From contig BNUH01000114.1 in the NCBI GenBank assembly GCA_025997215.1, positions 1 through 7,759 on the forward strand: a stretch of 7,759 nt of DNA, written 5' to 3'. Position numbers and translations under genes: made by a program. Within the stretch, counting starts at the first letter, position 1, and each line of letters begins with the position of its first letter. The notes under the pieces are model-generated. The model saw nothing but the letters and a program-made list of their open reading frames with translations, made no database searches and was not told the DNA's origin. The stretch is from Clostridia bacterium (lineage in GTDB: Bacteria > Bacillota_A > Clostridia > Christensenellales > Aristaeellaceae). This document shows, piece by piece, positions 1-5,780 of the stretch.

Positions 1-478
1 CTTCTCTTTTATACCCCCATGGAATTTTACCCGAACAATATTTACCTTCTTTACGCATCTGTTTAAAGGCATCTCGGATAGTCTTGCTAGTTTCGTATGA
101 ATGACGCTTGTTTATCCATGCCTCAAGTTCCAGAAACTGGCTATCCATTGTCGGGTTCGTGAAGCGCAGTTCAACCCCAAGCTCTGGTAAAATGCGCATC
201 TGGTATAGCAAACGGTCTACACTGTCGCGCGTGAACCGCTTACCATCTTTGCACACCACTACCTGCGCCTTACCATTCCTCAGATCGCTGACCATTTTCT
301 CGAACGCAGGCCGCAGCTTAAAGCTGCTCTTTCCGTCATCCTCGTACTCGCCGACTATCTTCAGCCCGTTTTCTTTGCAGTACGCGCGGAGCATCGAGCG
401 CTGATTCTCGATCGATACACTGTCCCCGTCCCGCTCGTCCGGATCGGATAGTCTTGCATAAGTCACTGCCAATACCAT
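1..478 (-). CDS. Large serine recombinase, N-terminal part (cut by window edge)
   Basis: Site-specific DNA recombinase of the serine resolvase/invertase family, which cuts DNA through a serine-phosphate link to integrate or excise an element. The 159 visible residues begin at an ATG preceded by GAGAGGAG (487-494) with an 8-base spacer. The catalytic motif YARLS is at residues 7-11, with S11 the likely nucleophile. It is followed by SIENQ (22-26), a DDGKSSFKLRP stretch (47-57), and CKDGKRFTRD (76-85), which matches the family region carrying the catalytic arginines. The stretch S131-GKIPWGY ending about 156 matches the link between the catalytic domain and the large C-terminal DNA-binding domain, which lies beyond the window. 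It is probably the phage integrase. An upstream promoter and a small overlapping ORF are described separately. No frameshift is seen. Confidence 0.88.
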   Translation of the reverse strand, partial: MVLAVTYARLSDPDERDGDSVSIENQRSMLRAYCKENGLKIVGEYEDDGKSSFKLRPAFEKMVSDLRNGKAQVVVCKDGKRFTRDSVDRLLYQMRILPELGVELRFTNPTMDSQFLELEAWINKRHSYETSKTIRDAFKQMRKEGKYCSGKIPWGYKRE

Positions 479-542
479 TGTTTACACTCCTCTCATACTC
501 GTGACGGATTATTTCGCGCAACAAATTATAGGTTTTAGTCAT
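336..542 (-). CDS. Possible small overlapping ORF upstream of the recombinase
   Basis: A 68-codon frame starts at an ATG only 4 bases after AGGAGG (547-552) and overlaps the recombinase start in another frame. Only the first 22 codons or so (479-542) lie outside the recombinase, and they read as an ordinary basic, helical-looking peptide (MTKTYNLLREIIRHEYERSV). The remainder is arginine-rich and looks like a shadow of the recombinase frame. It might act as a short leader peptide whose translation opens the recombinase start, or be a relic. It resembles nothing I recognise. The good ribosome binding site is the main support; the overlap and poor composition argue against a conserved 68-residue protein. 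Confidence 0.25.
   Translation of the reverse strand: MTKTYNLLREIIRHEYERSVNNGIGSDLCKTIRSGRAGRGQCIDRESALDAPRVLQRKRAEDSRRVRG
487..494 (-). promoter_or_regulatory. Ribosome binding site of the serine recombinase
   Basis: Reads GAGAGGAG on the minus strand, 8 bases before the ATG at 478. It fixes the recombinase start at that ATG, which agrees with the family's usual short lead-in before the YARLS catalytic motif. Confidence 0.7.
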
Positions 543-568
543 CCAGCCTCCTAAAAAATACGTACTAC

Positions 569-598
569 TATATACGCTCTATTTTTGTCATTAGTCAA
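569..598 (-). promoter_or_regulatory. Probable sigma-A type promoter for the recombinase
   Basis: On the minus strand TTGACT (598-593) is followed after 18 bases by TATATA (574-569). It lies in the only AT-rich gap of the phage part, directly upstream of the AGGAGG at 547-552 and the recombinase start. The -35 box overlaps the stop codon of the small gene before it. This would let the recombinase be transcribed independently of the late tail genes. No operator or inverted repeat is obvious around it. Confidence 0.5.
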
Positions 599-795
599 GT
601 GGTACAGAGCAGATTGTTTATGGTTTTTATTGTTGAGTGTGTCGGGAAAAGGTCAGTAGATATAGATAAATGGTTTGCGAGAAGGTCGATTGCTTCTTGT
701 GTGTTTTGGGTCATATTGTTCGTGCTGTAGTAACCTAATTCGAGGTTTTGGAAACCCTCTGCGTATGCGGTTGCTGCTTTTATATGGTCTGTCAC
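595..795 (-). CDS. Small phage protein of unknown function
   Basis: Not recognised. Read from the GTG at 795 it is 66 residues, mostly helical-looking, with no cysteines apart from one near the end and no membrane segment. The GTG is chosen because GAGG (804-807) lies 8 bases upstream. A longer in-frame reading from the TTG at 840 (81 residues) has no ribosome binding site in front of it. It sits just downstream of the glycine-rich tail gene and before the recombinase promoter, a place where phages often carry short accessory or chaperone-like proteins. That location is the only clue to function. It is in the same frame as the glycine-rich gene, separated from it by a single TAG stop. Confidence 0.5.
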   Translation of the reverse strand: MTDHIKAATAYAEGFQNLELGYYSTNNMTQNTQEAIDLLANHLSISTDLFPTHSTIKTINNLLCTT

Positions 796-852
796 TTTGT
801 TTTCCTCGCTGGTTTTAATATGTCTGCTTGCGGCGACCAAGAGAAAAGGGAA

Positions 853-1659
853 CTATTTTTTGGGAACACGGATAATCACACAGCCTTGATAACCATCACC
901 ACCAGCGGATGTCACGTACGTGCCAGTTGATGCCGGTCTTGTCCTCGCGCCACCACCGCCGCCCGCGCCGTAATTCGTGCCAGGCGAGCCGGGTTCAGGC
1001 GTGTTGTTTTCTCGATCCGCCCCGCCACCATGCCCACCGCCCGCCGCGCCGCCAAGCCCTCCGGCAATAAACAACGCTGGATCATTACTGTTAGATCCCC
1101 CCGCTTCACCGTCGGAACCATTCGATCCACCAGCGCCGCCATAGGTGCACGCCTTAGCATCCGTTGTGCCCGTGGAACCGCCGCCGCCAGCGCACAACGG
1201 CCCAACGACCGGATTGCCTTCGCAGAAGTTTTCAACGTCGCCAAACGGATAATAGAACGTATACTCGTTTGCCGGTGTCCCTAAACCCGCGCTGGCAGCC
1301 GACGTGCGCGCGCCACCGCCGCCTGAACCGCCCGCTCCACCATCGTTTGTAGTAGCTGCCATCCCACCAAGAGCTGCCCTGCCGCCAAGCGACGTAGCCT
1401 GACCAGAAAATCCGCTTACGCCGCCCGCACCAATGAATATTGATGTAGGCAAAGCGATTGCGTAATTATCACAATAAAGGCTGTAACCGCCGCCGCCACC
1501 TGCACCAGTAGCGCTGGTCGTTGAGCCCGTTCCGCCGCCGCCTCCACCGCACATCCATACATCAACAAAAACAGGCGAAGAGGATGCGACAGTGCAGGAT
1601 TGATCAATGAAATATTCATCCCAGTGGATGCCCTTAAACTCAACTTCGCGTTTGTACAT
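853..1659 (-). CDS. Glycine-rich phage tail-tip / receptor-binding type protein
   Basis: A 268-residue protein that, after a short lead-in (residues 1-35), is dominated by runs of glycine with serine, alanine and threonine. The stretch PVFVDVWMCGGGGGG (about 29-43) matches the usual opening of phage glycine-rich domains, a beta strand then a poly-glycine loop. The end, GDGYQGCVIIRVPKK, matches their usual closing strand. Such domains form sandwiches of polyglycine helices at tail fibre tips and often contact the host receptor. The ATG at 1659 has no clear Shine-Dalgarno and overlaps the end of the preceding gene by 20 bases, so expression may depend on coupling, or the start may mark a rearrangement. 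The GGN-rich DNA is low-complexity and generates long false reading frames on other strands and frames. Confidence 0.75.
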   Translation of the reverse strand: MYKREVEFKGIHWDEYFIDQSCTVASSSPVFVDVWMCGGGGGGTGSTTSATGAGGGGGYSLYCDNYAIALPTSIFIGAGGVSGFSGQATSLGGRAALGGMAATTNDGGAGGSGGGGARTSAASAGLGTPANEYTFYYPFGDVENFCEGNPVVGPLCAGGGGSTGTTDAKACTYGGAGGSNGSDGEAGGSNSNDPALFIAGGLGGAAGGGHGGGADRENNTPEPGSPGTNYGAGGGGGARTRPASTGTYVTSAGGDGYQGCVIIRVPKK

Positions 1660-1906
1660 CGGTGGGACGGAGAAGGTTAGCGAGCGTTAATTCCAGCGGC
1701 GACGTATTCACAAGCAGATAGCCGTTCACGAAAGCCAATCCTGCTGCCACGTTTACCTTCATGCCACTGCCTGAAGTAACGAGCAGGTTATCAGGCGCGG
1801 CATAAAATACACCGTTTGATACTAACTGGCCGAAGTATTGAGCGAAATCGGATGCATCGTATATTCTGTCAGAACCATTACTATTGAAGAACATACTCTT
1901 GATCAA
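1640..1906 (-). CDS. Phage baseplate/tail protein, N-terminal domain only (probably truncated)
   Basis: An 88-residue product. FFNSNGSDRIYDASDFAQYF (7-26), then SNGVF, then GMKVNVAAGLAFVNGYL match the N-terminal domain of a common Firmicute phage baseplate/tail structural family. Members normally continue with a strand of the type PRIDRIVLRLD and a further 60 or more residues. Here, after LELTLANL (about 71-78), the frame goes to unrelated sequence and stops within ten residues, so the C-terminal part seems lost, probably by deletion near 1665-1680. The start is TTG at 1906, 7 bases after AAGGAGG (1914-1920); it overlaps the TGA of the upstream gene (TTGA). The end overlaps the glycine-rich gene by 20 bases. 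A naturally short form cannot be excluded. Confidence 0.68.
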   Translation of the reverse strand: MIKSMFFNSNGSDRIYDASDFAQYFGQLVSNGVFYAAPDNLLVTSGSGMKVNVAAGLAFVNGYLLVNTSPLELTLANLLRPTDVQTRS

Positions 1907-1976
1907 AGCGAAGCCTCCTTAATCCTCTGGGCGAACGTGAGCACCCCACGCCCGAAGAGTTCACCGGGATCAATGC
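1903..1976 (-). pseudogene. 3' remnant of a phage tail/baseplate gene
   Basis: Reading the minus strand, about 24 codons ending at TGA 1903-1905 give IDPGELFGRGVLTFAQRIKE-ASL. This looks like a genuine protein C-terminus, and its stop overlaps the TTG start of the next gene exactly as in a phage operon. Upstream of about 1976 the frame runs into the antisense of the dehydratase gene, so the rest of the gene is missing. The family is not certain; position suggests the tail protein that normally precedes the baseplate protein. Confidence 0.5.
1914..1920 (-). promoter_or_regulatory. Ribosome binding site deciding a TTG start
   Basis: AAGGAGG on the minus strand, 7 bases before the TTG at 1906. 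It supports TTG over the internal ATG four codons later, which would be 19 bases from the site. Confidence 0.7.
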
Positions 1977-3262
1977 TATTAGTAGATGAAGATAGAAATA
2001 AACAGAATCTTAGAGTACATGGAATACCAGTCTTAGGCGGTAACGCTGATATACCGGATCTAGTAACGAAGTATGGAGTGAAAGAAATACTGATTGCTAT
2101 CCCCTCACTTAAAGGGAAGAAATATGCTGAGTTGGCTGATATCTGTATCAGCACTAAGTGTAAGGTTAAGACTCTTAGCTCAATGGATGAATCATTGAAC
2201 AATAATTCACTTCGGATAAGAGATATTAGAATAGAAGATTTATTATCTAGGGATGAAGTTATCCTTGATGTTGATAGTGTCGCAGGATATTTAAGGAATG
2301 AGGTTGTCCTAGTAACCGGTGGCGGCGGTTCGATTGGTTCTGAGATTTGCCGCCAGGTTATGAGGTTTGATCCGAAACTTCTAGTAATTTATGATATTTA
2401 TGAGAACACAGCTTATGAGCTACAGATGGAACTCCAACAATTCCACGGTAGAGACGTTCAGGTTGAAGTGTTAATCGGAAACATTTGTGATAAGGATCAT
2501 CTGGAACAGGTAGTTACCAAGTTCAAACCTTCAGTTGTCTTCCACGCCGCTGCGCATAAGCATGTTCCTTTAATGGAGAGTAGTCCTGCTGAGGCGGTAA
2601 GAAATAACACATACGGGACTAAAAATGTCCTAGACGTTGCAAGTGATAATGGTGTTAAGCGGTTTGTACTACTGAGTACGGATAAAGCGGTTAATCCAAC
2701 GTCTATTATGGGTGCAACCAAGAGAGTCTGTGAGATGTTAATCCAGTCGTATGCTAAGACCACTACTATGCTCTGTATGGCTGTTCGCTTCGGTAATGTG
2801 CTAGGATCTCACGGTTCTGTTATCCCTCTGTTTAAGTCTCAAATTGAAGCGGGTGGGCCTGTTACGGTTACTCACCCAGATATAGTCCGTTACTTTATGA
2901 CAATCCCTGAGGCTGCCAGGTTAGTTCTACAGGCCGGTGGGTTGGCCGATAATGGTGCGCTGTATGTTCTAAAGATGGGTGAGCCTGTTAAGATTAAAGA
3001 GTTGGCTGAAAAGTTAATTGATCTCTCCGGTAAGAAGATAGAGATACAGTACTCAGGATTACGTCCAGGCGAGAAGAAATATGAAGAGTTACTGACGGAG
3101 CATGAAAGAGGAAGACTAATCCCGACTAAGCATGAATCGATAAGTATTGCAGCTAATGGTCATTTAGTGAAAGATATAAGCATAATAGATAGAATGACGG
3201 ATAAAGAAGCTGATAGCTGGTTGAGAAGCTTAGTAGAAATTAATGAAGAGGTTGCAGCATAA
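1973..3262 (+). CDS. FlaA1/CapD/PglF-type nucleotide-sugar 4,6-dehydratase, N-terminus missing
   Basis: An NAD(P)-dependent short-chain dehydrogenase that would convert UDP-GlcNAc (or a related sugar) to its 4-keto-6-deoxy form at the inner face of the membrane. Read from the first ATG past the junction it has 429 residues; the open frame extends back to 1838 through antisense phage DNA. Full-length relatives are roughly 600 residues, starting with four membrane helices and a CoA-binding-like domain. Here only the end of that domain remains (VDEDRNKQ...HGIPVLGG). Numbering from 1973, the Rossmann motif TGGGGSIGSE is at about 115-124, TDK at 236-238, and MGATKR at 246-251, with Met in place of the usual Tyr and Lys250 catalytic, as in the long PglF-like forms. 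RYFMTIPEA and RPGEK follow. Its stop overlaps the next ATG by one base. The core may be active, but membrane anchoring and the native promoter and start are lost. Confidence 0.88.
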   Translation: MLLVDEDRNKQNLRVHGIPVLGGNADIPDLVTKYGVKEILIAIPSLKGKKYAELADICISTKCKVKTLSSMDESLNNNSLRIRDIRIEDLLSRDEVILDVDSVAGYLRNEVVLVTGGGGSIGSEICRQVMRFDPKLLVIYDIYENTAYELQMELQQFHGRDVQVEVLIGNICDKDHLEQVVTKFKPSVVFHAAAHKHVPLMESSPAEAVRNNTYGTKNVLDVASDNGVKRFVLLSTDKAVNPTSIMGATKRVCEMLIQSYAKTTTMLCMAVRFGNVLGSHGSVIPLFKSQIEAGGPVTVTHPDIVRYFMTIPEAARLVLQAGGLADNGALYVLKMGEPVKIKELAEKLIDLSGKKIEIQYSGLRPGEKKYEELLTEHERGRLIPTKHESISIAANGHLVKDISIIDRMTDKEADSWLRSLVEINEEVAA

Positions 3263-3807
3263 TGGCGATATTCAAGAAAAATCCAGTAGTAGAAGCACCT
3301 AAAGAGCCCGAAGATAAGACTCCGGCATTCCTACGTCCGCTCTATCCGTATAAAGCTGTAGGCGAGCGTTTAGATGCAACTAAATTAGGCGACCCTGATT
3401 ATATTACAATGAATAATGTATTATACGAACTACACTGTCCTGCGCCTGATTGTGTTTTGAATGTTAGAACGCAAGGCGTTAATGTACAGAGGATGTATGA
3501 TAAATTATTAGTAGTAGGTTGCCCAGCCTGCAAGCAGAATGAGCCTTTCTTTGTCCGTAGGGTTGTCCATGTCCCTGAGGAAATTCTTAAGGCTAGAATG
3601 ATAGGAGACGACGTTCCCGCTGCTCAAATAGTAGCTGAAGAATACTATAAGACCGGTGAGCATGTTGATCATGAAAAGCAACACCTAAAAAAAGTAAGGA
3701 TTGAGATAGAGGAGAGTAAGAAAAAGACAACAGCGGAGATCAAACGAGTTCAAGCACAGGCTAAAACCCAAGAAGAAAAAAACAGTGAGAAATCGAAGAC
3801 AGCGTGA
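3262..3807 (+). CDS. Unrecognised four-cysteine protein with charged coiled-coil tail
   Basis: A 181-residue protein I do not recognise. The N-terminal 25 residues are proline- and charge-rich. A central globular part (about 25-110) carries Cys59 and Cys64 (CPAPDC) and Cys87 and Cys90 (CPAC), a spacing that would suit one zinc-ribbon metal site. Residues about 135-181 are almost all Lys, Glu, Gln and Ala, and should form a charged helix or coiled coil. There is no signal peptide or membrane segment, so it is likely cytoplasmic. It lies between the dehydratase (ATG overlaps its TAA by one base) and the deacetylase (4-base overlap), so it is co-translated with sugar genes, though no sugar-enzyme motif is visible. 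Codon use resembles the dehydratase. A structural or regulatory role, or a phage-derived origin, are both possible. Confidence 0.75.
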   Translation: MAIFKKNPVVEAPKEPEDKTPAFLRPLYPYKAVGERLDATKLGDPDYITMNNVLYELHCPAPDCVLNVRTQGVNVQRMYDKLLVVGCPACKQNEPFFVRRVVHVPEEILKARMIGDDVPAAQIVAEEYYKTGEHVDHEKQHLKKVRIEIEESKKKTTAEIKRVQAQAKTQEEKNSEKSKTA

Positions 3808-4493
3808 ATTACCTTGTTGTTGTCGCACACCCTGACGATGAAGTACTTGGCGCTGGTGGAACGATAAAAAAGGTAACAACCTCAGGATCATATGTAGATG
3901 TGCAAATACTATCAGTGAGTGCATTGGCGCGAACTTACAGACCGAATGATAACGAATTAGCTGCAAATATAGATTATGCGACTAATTTTCTATGTATAAG
4001 AAAACTCTACACAAATGATTTTCCGAATATAGAGTTCAATACAATATCGCATTTAACTCTCGTTCAAGCGATTGAAGATGTTATTATTTGCTCGCAGCCG
4101 GATGTCATTATTACACATCATCCGGCTGATGCTAATGATGATCATATTAAAACATCGCAAGCATGCCAAGTAGCATTTAGATTATTTCAAAGGAGGCAAG
4201 GTATAAAACCAATTAATGAATTATGGTACATGGAAGTTTTATCATCAACTGACTGGTCATTTGATATTTCTTCGTGTAGCTTCAGGCCAAACTTATTTAT
4301 TGAGTTAGGACATGAGGGATGTAAAACAAAGATTGAGGCTCTTAAAAAATACAAAGGTGTTATGAGAGAGTACCCGCATCCAAGAAGTATAGAATCTATA
4401 AAGGCGCTTGCGGCATATCGAGGGAGCCAGAGCGGATTGGAATATGCTGAGGCGTTTGAGTGTGTGTATAGGCGTCTAAATATAAATGAATAG
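3804..4493 (+). CDS. PIG-L (LmbE-like) family N-deacetylase
   Basis: Zinc-dependent deacetylase that removes acetyl from N-acetyl sugars or sugar conjugates. The 229 residues match the normal family length. The metal motif AHPDDE is at 8-13 (His9 and Asp12 as ligands, Asp11 as likely base). The second motif HHPADANDDH is at 105-114, with His114 the third ligand. The C-terminal stretch with YPHPRS, LAAYRG and YAEAF (about 190-218) is typical of the branch found in glycan clusters. It starts at GTG 3804, overlapping the previous TGA by 4 bases, with only a weak GAAGA upstream, so translation is probably coupled. No signal peptide, so it acts on cytoplasmic nucleotide sugars or on lipid-linked sugar at the inner membrane face. 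The exact substrate cannot be read from sequence. Confidence 0.9.
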   Translation: MNYLVVVAHPDDEVLGAGGTIKKVTTSGSYVDVQILSVSALARTYRPNDNELAANIDYATNFLCIRKLYTNDFPNIEFNTISHLTLVQAIEDVIICSQPDVIITHHPADANDDHIKTSQACQVAFRLFQRRQGIKPINELWYMEVLSSTDWSFDISSCSFRPNLFIELGHEGCKTKIEALKKYKGVMREYPHPRSIESIKALAAYRGSQSGLEYAEAFECVYRRLNINE

Positions 4494-5118
4494 AAACGTA
4501 CAGTTGAAGGTGAAAAGAGTATTCGACTTATTTTTGATCTTGGTTACATGTTGGGCAACAATTCCAATTTTTATTATTGTCGCAATTATAATAAAAATGC
4601 TTTCGCCTGAAGATAAGATCATCTTTACACAATATCGTATTGGTTATAAAGGAGAGAAATTCCGTATACATAAATTTAGATCGATGACAAATCAGCGTAA
4701 TTATGCAGGCGAGTTATTGCCAGATGAACAAAGATTGAGGCTGTGGGGAAAGATAATCCGATCGCTAAGTATTGATGAGATTCCTCAAATTTGGGATATA
4801 CTATGCGGTTCAATGTCATGGATTGGACCGCGGCCTTTATTACCGCATGAAATGTCCGTCATGACAGCTAGCGAGCAGAGTGAGCGCCAGTCTATGCGGC
4901 CTGGTATCACAGGATGGGAGGCTGTCAATGAATCGAGAGCAGAGACACGCCGAAAGATGGCTGAATTTGATTTGGACTATGTACGCAAATGGTCGCTTTG
5001 GTTTGATGTTAAGATCTTCATTCAAACAGCGTTGATTGTCCTGATGCGGTTGCGTCCTTCTGATTCCCTTCGCGCACCAAAGATGGACGATGAACCTGAC
5101 AAAGGTGCTTCGCTGTGA
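4486..5118 (+). CDS. PglC/WcaJ-type phosphoglycosyl transferase (bacterial sugar transferase)
   Basis: Transfers a sugar-1-phosphate from a nucleotide sugar to undecaprenyl phosphate, the first membrane step of glycan assembly. The 210 residues fit the small PglC-like monotopic form: one N-terminal hydrophobic re-entrant helix (about 13-38), then FTQYRIGYKGEKFRIHKFRSM (47-67), the catalytic Asp-Glu pair at 97-98 in SIDEIPQIWD, GPRPLLP (114-120) and RPGITGW (138-144). All key residues are present. It begins at ATG 4486, overlapping the deacetylase stop by 8 bases. With the upstream dehydratase and the DegT-like gene, a UDP-linked 4-amino-6-deoxy sugar would be a reasonable substrate, by analogy with the Campylobacter Pgl route. 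That analogy is inference; a UDP-hexose is equally possible. Confidence 0.92.
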   Translation: MNRNVQLKVKRVFDLFLILVTCWATIPIFIIVAIIIKMLSPEDKIIFTQYRIGYKGEKFRIHKFRSMTNQRNYAGELLPDEQRLRLWGKIIRSLSIDEIPQIWDILCGSMSWIGPRPLLPHEMSVMTASEQSERQSMRPGITGWEAVNESRAETRRKMAEFDLDYVRKWSLWFDVKIFIQTALIVLMRLRPSDSLRAPKMDDEPDKGASL

Positions 5119-5780
5119 AAGTCGCTATACATCAACCGGATTATATCCCTTACTTGGGTTATTTCTATAAGGCTTCGATGGCTGATGTATTTGTCTTCCT
5201 GGACGATTGTCAGTTTTCATCAACTAACTGGCATAATTGGAATCGGATCAAGGGGTCTCAAGGCGAAGAGCGCCTAAAGATTCCAACCAACTACAAGATG
5301 GGTATGCTGATCAACCAGGTTCGGACCCGCGACGAGTTGGATTGGAAACGCAAGCATTTGCGAGCGTTGGAGATGAATTATCGCCGCGCTCCTTATTTTG
5401 GTGTAGTATATGATACCTTTGCTAATTTGTTGATGCGCATGTACGACAACCTGGCAGAGCAGAACATCGCTATCGATACTGCATTCTTCCGTCGGTTTGG
5501 TATTAGTACTAAGCTCTACCGCTCGTCCGATATGGGTATAAACACAAAGAGCGAGGAGCGTGTACTGGATATCTGCGAGAAGCTAGGTGCTACGGAATAC
5601 CTGTCTGGTAGTGGTGCGCTCGCATACCAACAAGAAGCGCACTTTACTGAGCGCGGTATCAAGTTGACTTATTTGAGTCACCACATCAAAGAATATGCGC
5701 AACAATGGGGTCCATACATAGCGAACCTCTCAGTTATTGATTATCAATTCAACTGTGGTTTTACGACGGATTTACAGTGA
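5115..5780 (+). CDS. WbqC family protein
   Basis: A 221-residue protein of the WbqC family, common in O-antigen, capsule and other glycan clusters and often beside DegT-like genes. Its biochemical role is not firmly known to me; attachment of amino-acid or acyl groups to amino sugars has been considered. The family signature HQPDYIPYLGYF is at 6-17, followed by DDCQF (30-34) and NWHNWNRIK (38-46), and the C-terminal SVIDYQFNCGF, close to the usual LSxIDxLFNxG. It starts at GTG 5115, overlapping the previous TGA, with AAAGG at 5101-5105 as ribosome binding site. The DNA is visibly more GC-rich than the deacetylase gene, which suggests this cassette was assembled from different sources. It has no membrane segment. 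Confidence 0.9.
   Translation: MKVAIHQPDYIPYLGYFYKASMADVFVFLDDCQFSSTNWHNWNRIKGSQGEERLKIPTNYKMGMLINQVRTRDELDWKRKHLRALEMNYRRAPYFGVVYDTFANLLMRMYDNLAEQNIAIDTAFFRRFGISTKLYRSSDMGINTKSEERVLDICEKLGATEYLSGSGALAYQQEAHFTERGIKLTYLSHHIKEYAQQWGPYIANLSVIDYQFNCGFTTDLQ

Larger units (their letters stand above)
1..1976 (-). mobile_element. Prophage end or prophage remnant (tail module plus serine recombinase)
   Basis: All genes seen here lie on the minus strand and are phage-like: the tail end of a structural gene, a baseplate/tail-type N-terminal domain, a glycine-rich tail protein, a small unknown, and a large serine recombinase. Base composition is clearly more GC-rich over the glycine-rich gene than in the plus-strand operon that follows. 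The right boundary is put near 1976, because the minus-strand protein ending at 1903 looks coding up to about 1974, while recognisable dehydratase homology on the plus strand starts about 1979. The left boundary is outside the window. No holin, endolysin or portal is visible between tail genes and recombinase, so the element may be deleted rather than complete. No attachment site could be identified. Confidence 0.72.

Noticed and set aside
108..404. 98-codon plus-strand frame
   Set aside because: It lies wholly antisense to the serine recombinase, which has clear catalytic motifs in the other direction.
912..1352. Several long open frames on both strands (912-1244 minus, 1030-1284 plus, 1164-1352 plus)
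   Set aside because: They are by-products of the GC-rich GGN repeats of the glycine-rich tail gene; their arginine/alanine-rich translations have no domain character and no ribosome binding site.
900..1560. Repetitive GGN/CCN pattern as a tandem repeat or CRISPR-like array
   Set aside because: Repeat units vary in length and sequence and simply reflect polyglycine codons; no constant repeat and spacer structure is present.
1838..1972. Extension of the dehydratase frame back to TTG 1838
   Set aside because: This stretch is antisense to two phage genes, has no ribosome binding site and does not resemble the dehydratase family. It is open by chance, so the call starts at the first ATG past the junction.
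1840..1980. A plus-strand promoter for the glycan operon
   Set aside because: No convincing -35/-10 pair was found upstream of the junction; this DNA is phage coding sequence on the other strand.
1980..2202. Upstream part of a 99-codon minus-strand frame ending at 1903
   Set aside because: Only its last 24 codons are phage-like; the rest is antisense of the dehydratase.
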